From Acidobacteriota bacterium (GTDB lineage: Bacteria; Acidobacteriota; Blastocatellia; Pyrinomonadales; Pyrinomonadaceae), in assembly GCA_003223975.1 (NCBI GenBank), contig QHXS01000091.1:1-41219 (forward strand): a stretch of 41,219 nucleotides of DNA, given 5' to 3'. Position 1 is the stretch's first letter. Every line of letters starts with the position of its first letter. The notes below the pieces were generated by a model. It did no database searches and had not been told where the DNA came from. It was given only the letters and a program-made list of their open reading frames with translations. A program made the translations under genes and the position numbers. Shown here piece after piece: positions 1 to 10,047 of the stretch.

Positions 1-653
1 TACGCGTGCCATAGCAAACCGGTCGCAGGGTCATTGAGATTCTTGTAATAGACCAGCATCTGTTTCACGGCCTCGGCGTCCGTGTATTTGCTGTCGCCGA
101 ACATTTTTCCGTAGCGGACTAGAAACGGCATTCCCATGAACACGCCGTCGGCCCAGAGCTGATACTCGCGGCTTTTTATATTCGCGTGCCAGAAACCACC
201 GTCTTTTGTGCGGGGGTAGGTGTCGAAAACTCTTCTTACGTTGTCGGCGCAAAGTTTGTACTTTTCCTGTTTCGTTTCCTTGTAAAGAATCAAACAGAGA
301 TTCGCCGGCAGCATGTAATCAAGCGCTGTGATCGGGCGGTTGATCGTACCTTTTTCGTCGATATGCAGATCGGTCCAGTCCTTGAGGTGCTGCAAATAGC
401 GAACCTCTTTTGTTCGCAGATAAACAAGATACTGTCCATAAAGATATAGCGATTTTGCATAGCCCCAGCCCTTTAATGATTCCGCAGTCGGGTAACGCTT
501 GATCGTCGATTCGACCACTTCCTTAGACCAGTCGGTCGCCCCAATAGCGGTCGTCGCAACGGCTGCGGCTTTTTTTGTCTGAGCAACAATTCCCTGAGAT
601 CCTGCTATCAACAACAGGCAGATCGTCACGAATTGAAAGAGCCTTTTCGTCAT
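1..653 (-). CDS. Unsaturated rhamnogalacturonyl hydrolase-like (GH105/GH88-type), C-terminus truncated by window edge
   Basis: Minus-strand reading from ATG at 653-651: signal peptide MTKRLFQFVTICLLLIAGSQGIVAQ, then ...KGWGYAKSLYLYGQYLVYLRTKEVRYLQHLKDW...DGGFWHANIKSREYQLWADGVFMGMPFLVRYGKMFGD..., typical of GH105. Open to the window edge, so absent from the ORF track. Confidence 0.85.
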   Translation of the reverse strand, partial: MTKRLFQFVTICLLLIAGSQGIVAQTKKAAAVATTAIGATDWSKEVVESTIKRYPTAESLKGWGYAKSLYLYGQYLVYLRTKEVRYLQHLKDWTDLHIDEKGTINRPITALDYMLPANLCLILYKETKQEKYKLCADNVRRVFDTYPRTKDGGFWHANIKSREYQLWADGVFMGMPFLVRYGKMFGDSKYTDAEAVKQMLVYYKNLNDPATGLLWHA

Positions 654-654
654 A

Positions 655-2466
655 TTATTTCGCCGGAACGAGTTTCACAGAAACTAATGTGAGTCCAAGT
701 TTCTTTTCACTACGAATCGAGTCGGGCTTTAGCGAAAGGCTGTATTTGCCGGCTTTATCGATCGTTACGCTGCCTATTTTTGAGATAACATACGGCCAAT
801 AGGGATTTGCCGCCGGCACTTTCTTCCCATTGTTTTCGACCATTCCTTTCAGTTTGTGCCCGGCGACATCGAGAGAGACTTCGTGGCCGCCCTCCCAGTC
901 ACGGCCGTACTTTTGCTCCGAGGTGAGAACCACAACATCGAACGTGCCGGGGTTTGAGACCTTGAATTCCCAATCGACCCATTCGTCTTTATTCAGCCAT
1001 CGCTCGGCAACGCCGCGGCTGTCGAAACGCAGACCAGTCTCACCCGTCGCGTGAACATTAGAAAGAAATGCGGGAAGCGTAATGCTTTGGTCCGGCTGCT
1101 GAAGTAGGGTGGTGTCGGCGACGACATCGCCACCAGTTTCAAGAACGATGACGGAGTCGTTCTTGTCAGGCGCCGCAGCAGGCACTTTGACAGAGATCGA
1201 ATAATGGTCCTTAGCCGGATCATCCATTTGGGTGAATTTCAGCTTCGTTTTGCCGGACAAAAGATAGGCATTTTTGACCCTGCTCTTTAGCCCGTAAAGG
1301 ATGAGCTCTTTCTGCGGCCACTCAAACACATGCAGATAGATCTTGCCGGGCTTTGTTGTAATAATTCCCCACGGCAATTCATACGGAAAAGGACTCGGGC
1401 CGGTGCCATATACGGCCTGGCTGTTGACCTTGATCCATCTCCCTACCTCAGTTAGTCGATCCACGATCGGCTGTGGGACCGTGCCTTCGGCGGTCGGACC
1501 GATATTCAAGAGGTAATTGCCGCCCCGGCTGGCCACCTGAACCATCTGGCGTATCAGGATCGATGTCGGTTTCCAGTTTGTGTCGTCCCTTTTAAAGCCC
1601 CAGGTGTCATTCATCGTCACAGGTGTTTCCCAGTCGCGCCGTACCTTGCCGACGCTGATCTGGTTGTCGCCTGCCGAGTCGTAGTCCCCCACCCCGTTGC
1701 CGACGCGCCCGCTGACCAAACAGTCCGGCTGGATGGAATGCACGAGGTCGACGAGCTCCTGACTTTGAGCTTTGGTCATATTTCGAGGCGTATCGAACCA
1801 TATCAAACCGATCGGCCCATAATCCGTGAGTATCTCGCGCACCTGCGGCTTGACCTTTTCCTCGAGGTATTTAGCGAAATCCTTTTTGCTTTCATCCTTA
1901 AAATCCCAATCGTTGCCGACAGCGTCCGGCTCGTGCCAATCCTGCGTTTGCGAATAATAGAAACAGAGCTTGATGCCGGCCTTTTGCGCGGCGGCGGCAA
2001 GTTCTTTTAACGGGTCGCGTTTGAATGGTGTTGCGTCGACAATGTTGAATTTACTCACCTTCGAGTGATACATCGCAAAGCCGTCGTGATGCTTAGACGT
2101 GATGACGATGTATTTCATCCCGGCATTCTTTGCCAGGCTGACGATCTCTTCAGCGTCAAACTTTACAGGGTTGAATTGCGGAGCAAGCTGCTCATATTCC
2201 GCCACAGGGATCTTCGCCCGGTTCATTATCCATTCGCCGAGGCCGGGAATGAGCTTTCCCCTCCATTCACCTGCGGGAACTGCATACAGTCCCCAATGTA
2301 TGAACATCCCGAACCGGGCCTCGCGAAACCAACGAAGACGCTTTTCCTTAAGCTCGTCGGCCAACGTCGATCGGGTCTTGACGGGGTCTATATTCTGAGC
2401 CCCTACAACAGCGGCGATAAACGCAAGGCTAATAAGAATGGCGGCGAGTATTCGACTTAACCTCAT
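655..2466 (-). CDS. Alpha-L-fucosidase (GH29), Sec signal peptide, C-terminal carbohydrate-binding-like domain
   Basis: ORF 655..2484; internal start MRLSRILAAILISLAF preferred. FGMFIHWGLYAVPAGEW, YIVITSKHHDGFAMYHS, GPIGLIWFDTP, GGNYLLNIGPTAEG. Confidence 0.92.
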   Translation of the reverse strand: MRLSRILAAILISLAFIAAVVGAQNIDPVKTRSTLADELKEKRLRWFREARFGMFIHWGLYAVPAGEWRGKLIPGLGEWIMNRAKIPVAEYEQLAPQFNPVKFDAEEIVSLAKNAGMKYIVITSKHHDGFAMYHSKVSKFNIVDATPFKRDPLKELAAAAQKAGIKLCFYYSQTQDWHEPDAVGNDWDFKDESKKDFAKYLEEKVKPQVREILTDYGPIGLIWFDTPRNMTKAQSQELVDLVHSIQPDCLVSGRVGNGVGDYDSAGDNQISVGKVRRDWETPVTMNDTWGFKRDDTNWKPTSILIRQMVQVASRGGNYLLNIGPTAEGTVPQPIVDRLTEVGRWIKVNSQAVYGTGPSPFPYELPWGIITTKPGKIYLHVFEWPQKELILYGLKSRVKNAYLLSGKTKLKFTQMDDPAKDHYSISVKVPAAAPDKNDSVIVLETGGDVVADTTLLQQPDQSITLPAFLSNVHATGETGLRFDSRGVAERWLNKDEWVDWEFKVSNPGTFDVVVLTSEQKYGRDWEGGHEVSLDVAGHKLKGMVENNGKKVPAANPYWPYVISKIGSVTIDKAGKYSLSLKPDSIRSEKKLGLTLVSVKLVPAK

Positions 2467-2474
2467 AGTGTCTC

Positions 2475-4322
2475 TCACTTGCATACCAGCACTTTTGCCG
2501 AATGAGCAGGCAGTTCCTTAATCAAGAATGTACCTCTGTGCGTGCCAAGATCTTCGCCGCTCCAGAAGTTGTTGATCTGAGTTGATCGCGGTAGATGAAT
2601 CGAGAATGTTTGCGGAGCCTCCTCCCAATTAAAAACACAAACCGTCCTGACGCCGTTACGCTCGATGTTCCCGACCCTAAACGAATCGTCTGCGAAAGTT
2701 GCTGCAACTGGCTGTGGCGGCAAAAGTTTTTTTAACATCGCCAGCCGCTCTCCGGATATTTTTGTTAGATCGTCGCCCGAGAGGATCATGCCGCCTGATG
2801 CATATATCGCCGTCGCGTGAAACTCGAACTCATTGTCCGGCAACTCGCCCATCAGGCAGACGGCGTCGGGGTCGTTCCACCATAGGCGGCCGTTCTGCCA
2901 GTTTCGGTTGAGGTTTTGAAGGGCCGTAGATCTCACGCGGTCCCATGTCCGCTTGATGTCGTTCGAGCTGCGCGAGCCATGGATAAGGCCCATCGACGCC
3001 CAAATAGGATGATTGCAGCCGAGAATGAATGCATCGCCCGCGCCTTTTATAACGGACCGCATCCCACGTCGATAACCCTCGATACGTGTGGCTTGCGGAT
3101 CGTAAAATCGCCCGCCGTGCATCGCCCCCCAAAAATTTGCATCGAGCTTGAAATAGGTTACGCCCCATTCGTTTCGCATTGTGCCAAAAACCGTTTCGAG
3201 GTGTTTTTGCGCCGCGGGGTGCGTGCCGTCGAGCGCGTACCAGCCTCCTTTTTCCTTTATCGAACGCCAACCGCCGAACGTTACCCGGTCCGAACGCAGC
3301 GGCTTGCCCGCAACGTCTTTAATAAACCAATCAGGGTGCTCGTTGAACAAAGTCGAGCTTTCCTCGGCGATAAACGGTGCGACCCAGATCGCGGGCTGAA
3401 ACCCACGCTCGCGAATTTTCTTCAGCACGCCTTGGACATTTCCGCCAAAGGCATTTCCGGTTTCAAGCCAGTCGCCCATCGCAGGCTGATATCCATCGTC
3501 GACCTGTATGTACTTAAGATTCGGTTCGTTTTTGGCAATGAAATCAAGATTGTCGAGCACTTGTTGCGCCGTAACGCGCGGACCGAAACAGTACCACGAG
3601 CACCAGCCGGCAGGCGGAGCAGGAGATCGCAGGGGCGGATGATTTACCGCAAGACGACCCGCTAAACTGTCAAGCAACTTGCCGCGATCTTTGCCGGCCG
3701 TGTATGTGAATTCTTCCAGATCCCACGATTCGCCGGGTCTCAACTCCTGGCTTTCTGTATCCAGAACGGCCTGAAGCGAGCCATCACCAAGATAGAACCC
3801 GCCGTTAAATCGTCGACAGGATGTAAACGCGAGGAGATCGTGATTTCCATCGTCCGAGGCCAGGGCCATCATCCCATAAAACGCCCGGGCATCAGCCGGG
3901 ATCGGCATCTTGTAATGCTTTGCATCGGTGTAAGAGCCGAGGTCCTTCGGATTCCCAATCGTGCCGCCGGTTTGACTCAGCATTTGAAATCCCTCGCCGT
4001 AGAGACGTGTCTGATCCGGTATCGAATGCGGAATATCAAAGAGTACGATCTCTTTTACCTTCACGCTCTGGCTGCCGGTGTTTGCGATCCTGGAACGACA
4101 AAATGAGCCTCGCCACTCACGGATCACGCGCAAGTTGTCGATAGGGCGAGCCTCATCGCTGGGAATAATTTTGAAAGGGGATTCAAGAAAAACTCGTTGA
4201 TTAAGCTTGGTGACGCGGGTTTGAGCGCCGCTAAATGCAGGCAGCACTGCAGCGGCAAGCGGCGAAACTAGTGTGAGGCGGAGCAGATCGCGCCGCGTGA
4301 TCAATTCTGGCTTGTGATGCAT
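2475..4322 (-). CDS. Alpha-galactosidase/melibiase-like (clan GH-D, GH36/GH27-like), Tat-type signal
   Basis: TRRDLLRLTLVSPLAAAVLPAF signal; WCSWYCFGPRVTAQQVLDNLDFIAKN...YIQVDDGYQPAMGDWLE...YFKLDANFWGAMHGGRFYDP. Confidence 0.85.
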   Translation of the reverse strand: MHHKPELITRRDLLRLTLVSPLAAAVLPAFSGAQTRVTKLNQRVFLESPFKIIPSDEARPIDNLRVIREWRGSFCRSRIANTGSQSVKVKEIVLFDIPHSIPDQTRLYGEGFQMLSQTGGTIGNPKDLGSYTDAKHYKMPIPADARAFYGMMALASDDGNHDLLAFTSCRRFNGGFYLGDGSLQAVLDTESQELRPGESWDLEEFTYTAGKDRGKLLDSLAGRLAVNHPPLRSPAPPAGWCSWYCFGPRVTAQQVLDNLDFIAKNEPNLKYIQVDDGYQPAMGDWLETGNAFGGNVQGVLKKIRERGFQPAIWVAPFIAEESSTLFNEHPDWFIKDVAGKPLRSDRVTFGGWRSIKEKGGWYALDGTHPAAQKHLETVFGTMRNEWGVTYFKLDANFWGAMHGGRFYDPQATRIEGYRRGMRSVIKGAGDAFILGCNHPIWASMGLIHGSRSSNDIKRTWDRVRSTALQNLNRNWQNGRLWWNDPDAVCLMGELPDNEFEFHATAIYASGGMILSGDDLTKISGERLAMLKKLLPPQPVAATFADDSFRVGNIERNGVRTVCVFNWEEAPQTFSIHLPRSTQINNFWSGEDLGTHRGTFLIKELPAHSAKVLVCK

Positions 4323-4349
4323 GCTCTCTCAAAAGACGCGTTCGTTATG

Positions 4350-5690
4350 TCAGACCTGTCCGCGCTCACGTTTGCGGACAAATATGTTGTCCTGAGTCGG
4401 CACCGATTCACATTCGATCGCAATTGTAGTTATCGGCGAATCGGGAGCCTTTTCGGGCAGGCCGGTGAATCTGATCCCGTATGTGTCTTGCGTGAAATCC
4501 ACCTTCTGCCCTGTTGCTAAAAGTCTCGCGGATCTAGCCTTGGTCATTAAACCGGCAAACGCGACGGAGCTGCCCGGATAATAATGGATGTGGAAATATA
4601 GCGTGGTGCCCTTTCGCGAAAAGCTTCCATTCCGAGAACGTGTTAGCTGGCATTTGTCCGAACCGTATATAGCATCGCCGTTACGACTCATCCAGTCGCC
4701 AACCTTTGTAAAGATCTCGATCGATTCGGGCGGAATCGAACCGTCCGCGAGTGGGCCAATATTAAGAAGGTAGTTGCCCTCGTCGCGGGCACATGTGATC
4801 AGATTCCTGACAACTTGTTTGGGCGTTTTCCATGCGTCGTCGGCGCGATGAAATCCCCAGCTATCGTTCAGAGTCATGCACGTTTCCCATGCGCGACCGG
4901 CTTCGGCCGCTTCAATGCGCTGTTCAGGCGTCGAAAAATCGCCGGGCAGTTTATTTCGATTATTTACGATGATGTCCGGCTGCAGACCGAACACCATCTT
5001 GTTCATTTTCTCGGATTCCCAACCTTTTACATCGAGCGGCCACGAAACGTCGTACCAGAGAATATCGATCTTGCCGTAATTCGTCATCAGTTCGCGGATG
5101 TGCGTATGTATGTAATCGACAAACCGGCGTCTGGCCCCTTCGTCATCAGCGCAGCGGGCTCCGTCCGGATGATGCCAATCCATCAAGGAATAATAAAAAC
5201 CGACGCGCAAACCTTCGGCCCGGGCCGCTTCGACGTATTCCTTTACAAGATCGCGTCCGGCCGCCTGTTTTGGAGCGCAGAAATTGGTAGTTGATGTATT
5301 GAAATGGCAAAAGCCCTCATGATGCTTAGTCGTCATCACCATATACTTCTGCCCGGTACGCTTTGCAAGCCGCGCCCAATCGCGCGCAAAGTTCGGCTTT
5401 GGTTTGAACTGAGCTGCGAGCTTCTCGTATTCCTGGGCCGGGATGGCTTCCATTTCCTGGACCCATTCGTGCCGCCCGAGGACGCTGTAAAGCCCCCAGT
5501 GAATGAACATCCCGAACTTCGCCTCGTGCCACCATTTCATCCGGCGCGCACGGTCGAATTTGACCTCGGCGCTTTCGTCCGCCGTATTATTCTGCGGATT
5601 CTGCCCGGACACGATAGATATCCCTGTCGCGGCCACCGCCGCACCCGCACCAATGATCTTTAAACAGTCCCGTCTTGATAAATCGCTCAT
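4350..5690 (-). CDS. Alpha-L-fucosidase (GH29), Tat-type signal
   Basis: MSDLSRRDCLKIIGAGAAVAATG signal; FGMFIHWGLYSVLGRHEW, YMVMTTKHHEGFCHF, DILWYDVSWP, EGNYLLNIGPLADGS. Confidence 0.92.
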   Translation of the reverse strand: MSDLSRRDCLKIIGAGAAVAATGISIVSGQNPQNNTADESAEVKFDRARRMKWWHEAKFGMFIHWGLYSVLGRHEWVQEMEAIPAQEYEKLAAQFKPKPNFARDWARLAKRTGQKYMVMTTKHHEGFCHFNTSTTNFCAPKQAAGRDLVKEYVEAARAEGLRVGFYYSLMDWHHPDGARCADDEGARRRFVDYIHTHIRELMTNYGKIDILWYDVSWPLDVKGWESEKMNKMVFGLQPDIIVNNRNKLPGDFSTPEQRIEAAEAGRAWETCMTLNDSWGFHRADDAWKTPKQVVRNLITCARDEGNYLLNIGPLADGSIPPESIEIFTKVGDWMSRNGDAIYGSDKCQLTRSRNGSFSRKGTTLYFHIHYYPGSSVAFAGLMTKARSARLLATGQKVDFTQDTYGIRFTGLPEKAPDSPITTIAIECESVPTQDNIFVRKRERGQV

Positions 5691-5769
5691 GATCGTTCCA
5701 GAATGCCTTCGCCGAACAAAAAAGTCTTGCCGACTCCGCGGCCCAGTTTAGATCCTTCTCGCTAATGCA

Positions 5770-5806
5770 AGAGCCTCTCTCACGGTCCCAACGCCAAAGA
5801 GGCTCT
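5770..5806. promoter_or_regulatory. Intercistronic hairpin between TonB receptor and downstream GH genes
   Basis: AGAGCCTCT (5770-5778) and AGAGGCTCT (5798-5806): perfect 9-bp inverted repeat, 19-nt loop, no following U-tract on the minus strand. Confidence 0.6.
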
Positions 5807-5818
5807 CGCCGGTCCTAA

Positions 5819-8800
5819 CTAGAAATTTAACCTGATCGACGCCTGCATCACGCGTGGTGATCGGGCGCTGTTTGGTGTTCCAAAAGCATTATTGGTCTGG
5901 CGAACTACGGCAGTACATACATTGGTTGTCGTGCACGCCGCGCCCGTGCCGCCGGGATTGACCTGAGCAACGGCAAATGTCATTACACCGTTAATGTCTC
6001 TGAAATTCGTGGTATTGAATACGTTATACGTTTCCCACCGGAGCTGAATAGCCCTATTCTCGCCGATTCGAAAATTCTTGAAGACAGCCAGATCGGTATT
6101 AAATATGGAGGGCAATCGTATAGTATTTCTCCCGAGGTTGCCGATGTCGCCAACGGCCGTCGGAACAGTAAAGCAGTCGCGGTTGATTACATACGCCGTT
6201 CCGGTGGTATCCGACCCGGTGGCACCGACGTTCGGATCGCACGTAACGACAGGGCGGGCGTTTACGGTTCCTCCGGTGAAATCCGTGATCATCGTACAAA
6301 CTGTCGCAGATGTCTGGCTTGTACCCGGCGGACAAGTTTGCCCGGCGGTGATCGTCGCAGTTCCCGCATTGTAAGTCCAAGTAAGGCCAGATCCCGAAGG
6401 GCCATTACCAAAGATCTTTGGTCGGCCGGACGCATATGATGTAGTGCCGGAGATCTGCCAGCCATCGAAAACGGTCCTGACAAAACCGTTGTCCCAAATC
6501 TTGCTGAGCTTAGGCAGATCCCAGATGTAGTTAACGGTCAAGATGTGCGGTTGGTCGAAATCGGCGGGTCCGTAATTGAACGCATTGTACGGACGCGGAA
6601 AGAAAACATCGGACGAGTCGTCATTAGCGCGATCCTGCGTTTTCGAATAGGTGTAGGCGATCCCGTACTGGAAGGATCTCGTGTAGCGACGATTGACCTG
6701 CACCTGCAGGCCGTCATATCTGGAATTGCCGCCCCATGTGATCATGTTAATGTTGCCATAACCTCTGTATGGCCGTAAGAAATCATCGCCCAAACGCGAT
6801 CCGGTAACCGGATCGATATTATTGGTACCCAGCTTTGCACCATCAGGTATGCCGTTTATGTTTCGCAGCTCACCGAGATACCGGCTGCGTGACCCGACGT
6901 AGCTAACCTCGACCAAGGTATCAAAACCTATATCTTGCTGGAACCCTATGGAGAAGTTATAAGTTACAGGCGTATGGGAGTTCAGCTCAACCGCATTTAG
7001 CGCAGTTGGCCGGAATAAAGCCGTACCGCTGAGATTAGCAAGTTGGTCAATGTTGCCAAAGTCTATGCTGACGGTTCGCGTAGCGGGTGGGTTATTAACC
7101 AAATTTCCGCCCGTCGTACCGCCGCCTATCCGGGGTGCGTGATACATACCGCCCATTCCACGGATCACTGTTTTGCCGGAGCCCAGGATATCCCACGCGA
7201 AACCGAGGCGCGGTTCTATGTCAACCGCTCTGGTGATTCTAAAGCCACGCGGAGTGCTAGGATCCGAATTTAACATTAGTCCGTTTGTTGGATTTCCAGA
7301 TCCCGGAACGATCGCACCGACAAGACCTGAATTGGTCCCGGTTAACGGAAACAGTTGACCGGTAATCGGATCCCGAGCGCGTCTCTGCGCGGCCGGACAG
7401 GTCGCCGGGGGTGTAAACGCGACGGCGCACGCACTTTCGTAGAGAGCCACCGCATGGGCGGGGTCAAACAGATCCGGAACGAAATTAGATCCCTGCTCGT
7501 CCACTTGGAAGAACGGTGTGTGATGGCCAAAGCGGACACCGTAGTTGAGAGTAAACTTCCTGCTAATCTTCCACTGATCTTGCGCGTACCATTGAAAAAG
7601 CCTGATCTCCAGATTGGTAAACGGACGAGCGGACGATTCCTGATAATTTCGGAAGCTGCCGACCAATGCATTTGAGTAGGCATAGCCCGTGTTCCCGAGG
7701 GCAGCGGTATACGCGGACTCATCACCGCGGAAGTTAAACACCCCCGACCACTGACCCCCGGGTGCTTCGCTATTTCGAATACGCTCAAAAAATACTCCAA
7801 ACTTTAAGGTATGGTTTCCTTGGGTGTAACTAAAATTGTCTGCGAAGGATGGCTTGATATAATCGCTGGCCACCTCCCCCCAACGATCCAACCAATTAAT
7901 ATTGGCTGGGTTGACGCCACGTACGCCATTCCAACCGGTCGCTCTCGGTACAGTGCCAAGAGTATTGTTTTCGGGGAAGAGTTGAGGCGCGGTATAGCCG
8001 AGGGCACTTCTTTGCAACCCTTCCACCATTCCATCTGAAGGAACAAAACCTTCCGAATCGTGTCGCATTCCGAAATTAAATTCATTAACCATCGAAGAAC
8101 CGAAAATGTGTACCCAGTTAGCTGACCAGCCGTCATCCTTATACAAATAGTGTGAATTGATACCCCAGCGGTTGTTGTCACCGCCCGGCCATCCGGAGGT
8201 GCCAGTTCCTTCATTGTCCGATGTCCACTTCTGCATCTTCCATGAAATGCGGTCCTTATTCGTCGGTGTAAAATCGAAACGCAGCAGAAGACTTCGTTTC
8301 GGGACGTCCGCGGGGCTCTGTGTAACGTAATTAAAGCTTGTGGATCCTGACGTATTTGGCAGCGGGAAGTACTTGAGCAGCGCCGCTCCATTGGGATTAA
8401 TACGCGACGCAGGAATAATATTGATGCCCTGCGGGTTCGCTGCCGTGCCCCGTGAAGGATCTCTAAAACACGCGGTTTGATCCGATGCATTACAGTTCCC
8501 GGAAAGGATAAGAGGATCACGAACAAAAACTTGTGCGTTTGAAGAGTTTATTGACTGTGTGAAATCACCGGAACGTTCCAATGCGGTCGGCACCGTGACA
8601 AACCGCGGGTCCTGTGGCGTTATCGAGTGAGGTTTCTCATAGGAGAAGAAGAAGAACGCCTTGTCTTTTGTAAAAAAGTCACCGCCTTCGCCAAATCGTG
8701 GGAGCCACATCGGCCCGCCAAAGTTGCCGCCCCAGATATTGTGCCGGTACAAGGGTCTTTTCACGTTAGTCTTATTAAAGATGTGATTGTTTGCATTCAG

Positions 8801-9619
8801 TGCTTCGTTTCGCAAAAAGTAATAGGCGGTGCCCCTATAATCTTTTCCGCCGCCTTTGGTAACGACATTAATTATGGCGCCGCCGTTATTGCCGTATTCC
8901 GCAGAGTAGTTGTTTCGTAATACCTGGACTTCACCGACCGCGTCCTGATTTACCGACATGCTTACCTTGTTCGAACCGCTCGGCTCGCTGGCGGTCAACC
9001 CGTCGATCGACGTTGTGGTGGTGCGTCCGCGTTGGCCGGAGATATTTGGCAAGTCGGTGCCGAAGCCTTCGCCCACGGCCTCAATATCATCATTATTTGA
9101 GGTTCCAGGTAACAGACGAAGCAATGAGGTGAAATCACGCCCTTTCGTGGAGATCAAGGCTATCTGGTCGGAGGTCAGTCGAGCCGTAAGATCGCTGCTC
9201 GTCGTCTCAACTAACTGGCCCGAGCTGGTTACCGTGACGGTTTCGCTCACGTTTCCGGCGGTCAAGGCGATATCGCCGAGAGTCAGATTTTCGTTCGCGC
9301 TTAAAACCGTATTGGTCCGCTGCAGAGTTTGGAACCCTTGATTTTCGATCTTGACCGTATACGTGCCCGGTTGGACCGTTGTAAACGTAAACCGGCCTTC
9401 CGTGTTGCTGACAGCCGATCGGGAGCTTCCGATCTGGTCGCTGATCAGCGTAACCGATGCTCCTGCGATCAATCCGCCGTTCGAATCGGTTACCGTGCCG
9501 GAAATAGTGCCGGTATTCTGTCCGAATACCGAAAGTGCCAGGATCGGGACTATAAAAAATGCACCGATGATCTTAATACCGAACGAATTGAAGGTTGACA
9601 TTGAAATCCTCCTAAGCAT
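5819..9619 (-). CDS. TonB-dependent receptor with N-terminal carboxypeptidase-regulatory/Cna-B-like domain
   Basis: GTISGTVTDSNGGLIAGASVTLISDQ...GRFTFTTVQPGTYTVKIENQGF, plug-like domain with NNYSAEYGNNGGAIINVVTKGGG, C-terminal ...VMQASIRLNF. RBS AGGAGG upstream; preferred start may be an internal Met (MSTFNSF). Confidence 0.93.
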   Translation of the reverse strand: MLRRISMSTFNSFGIKIIGAFFIVPILALSVFGQNTGTISGTVTDSNGGLIAGASVTLISDQIGSSRSAVSNTEGRFTFTTVQPGTYTVKIENQGFQTLQRTNTVLSANENLTLGDIALTAGNVSETVTVTSSGQLVETTSSDLTARLTSDQIALISTKGRDFTSLLRLLPGTSNNDDIEAVGEGFGTDLPNISGQRGRTTTTSIDGLTASEPSGSNKVSMSVNQDAVGEVQVLRNNYSAEYGNNGGAIINVVTKGGGKDYRGTAYYFLRNEALNANNHIFNKTNVKRPLYRHNIWGGNFGGPMWLPRFGEGGDFFTKDKAFFFFSYEKPHSITPQDPRFVTVPTALERSGDFTQSINSSNAQVFVRDPLILSGNCNASDQTACFRDPSRGTAANPQGINIIPASRINPNGAALLKYFPLPNTSGSTSFNYVTQSPADVPKRSLLLRFDFTPTNKDRISWKMQKWTSDNEGTGTSGWPGGDNNRWGINSHYLYKDDGWSANWVHIFGSSMVNEFNFGMRHDSEGFVPSDGMVEGLQRSALGYTAPQLFPENNTLGTVPRATGWNGVRGVNPANINWLDRWGEVASDYIKPSFADNFSYTQGNHTLKFGVFFERIRNSEAPGGQWSGVFNFRGDESAYTAALGNTGYAYSNALVGSFRNYQESSARPFTNLEIRLFQWYAQDQWKISRKFTLNYGVRFGHHTPFFQVDEQGSNFVPDLFDPAHAVALYESACAVAFTPPATCPAAQRRARDPITGQLFPLTGTNSGLVGAIVPGSGNPTNGLMLNSDPSTPRGFRITRAVDIEPRLGFAWDILGSGKTVIRGMGGMYHAPRIGGGTTGGNLVNNPPATRTVSIDFGNIDQLANLSGTALFRPTALNAVELNSHTPVTYNFSIGFQQDIGFDTLVEVSYVGSRSRYLGELRNINGIPDGAKLGTNNIDPVTGSRLGDDFLRPYRGYGNINMITWGGNSRYDGLQVQVNRRYTRSFQYGIAYTYSKTQDRANDDSSDVFFPRPYNAFNYGPADFDQPHILTVNYIWDLPKLSKIWDNGFVRTVFDGWQISGTTSYASGRPKIFGNGPSGSGLTWTYNAGTATITAGQTCPPGTSQTSATVCTMITDFTGGTVNARPVVTCDPNVGATGSDTTGTAYVINRDCFTVPTAVGDIGNLGRNTIRLPSIFNTDLAVFKNFRIGENRAIQLRWETYNVFNTTNFRDINGVMTFAVAQVNPGGTGAACTTTNVCTAVVRQTNNAFGTPNSARSPRVMQASIRLNF

Positions 9620-9773
9620 AACGAAAAGTGCTCCTCAAAAGGGCGCCAACTAAGGCAGGTTTGGCGCGATAAATGGTTTGTCAAGGTCACGGCGACACGC
9701 CGCCGCTTTCATGTAGATAACGATTTGCCAAAAAAGACCGAGTCAAATATCTTTCAACTATCTAAGCTTCATT

Positions 9774-9790
9774 AATTGGTATAACCAATT
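9774..9790. promoter_or_regulatory. Candidate GntR/UxuR-like operator in TonB receptor leader
   Basis: AATTGGT-ATA-ACCAATT: perfect 7-bp arms, 3-nt spacer. Confidence 0.5.
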
Positions 9791-9936
9791 TTCTAAGGCA
9801 ACTAATCGCTGCTAAACCTGTCCGATATCAACTGTCAATGAAGCTCCAATTGAAACGAATGTCTGATCTCTTTCAAGCCGAGCAAGGCTGATATTGCATG
9901 CCCTTTTTAAAGATCGGCGATGGGAATCTATAAATA

Positions 9937-9975
9937 TTGTTACCGATAACAAAAAATTAGTTTTACCGATAACAT
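9937..9975. promoter_or_regulatory. Tandem candidate LacI-family operators upstream of TonB receptor
   Basis: TTGTTACCGATAACAA (9937-9952) and GTTTTACCGATAACAT (9960-9975), 23 bp apart; minus-strand TTGACA at 9994-9989 just upstream. Confidence 0.7.
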
Positions 9976-10047
9976 TTTTTTAATATCTTGTCAATCGAAA
10001 AAGTTTGGATTGGTAAATTTCGGCAAAAGCGGTGACCGTCGAATCGA

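Noticed and set aside
2916-3665. 249-aa plus-strand ORF
   Set aside because: Antisense to the GH36/27-like gene.
7804-8526. 240-aa minus-strand ORF
   Set aside because: Out-of-frame reading of the TonB receptor gene.
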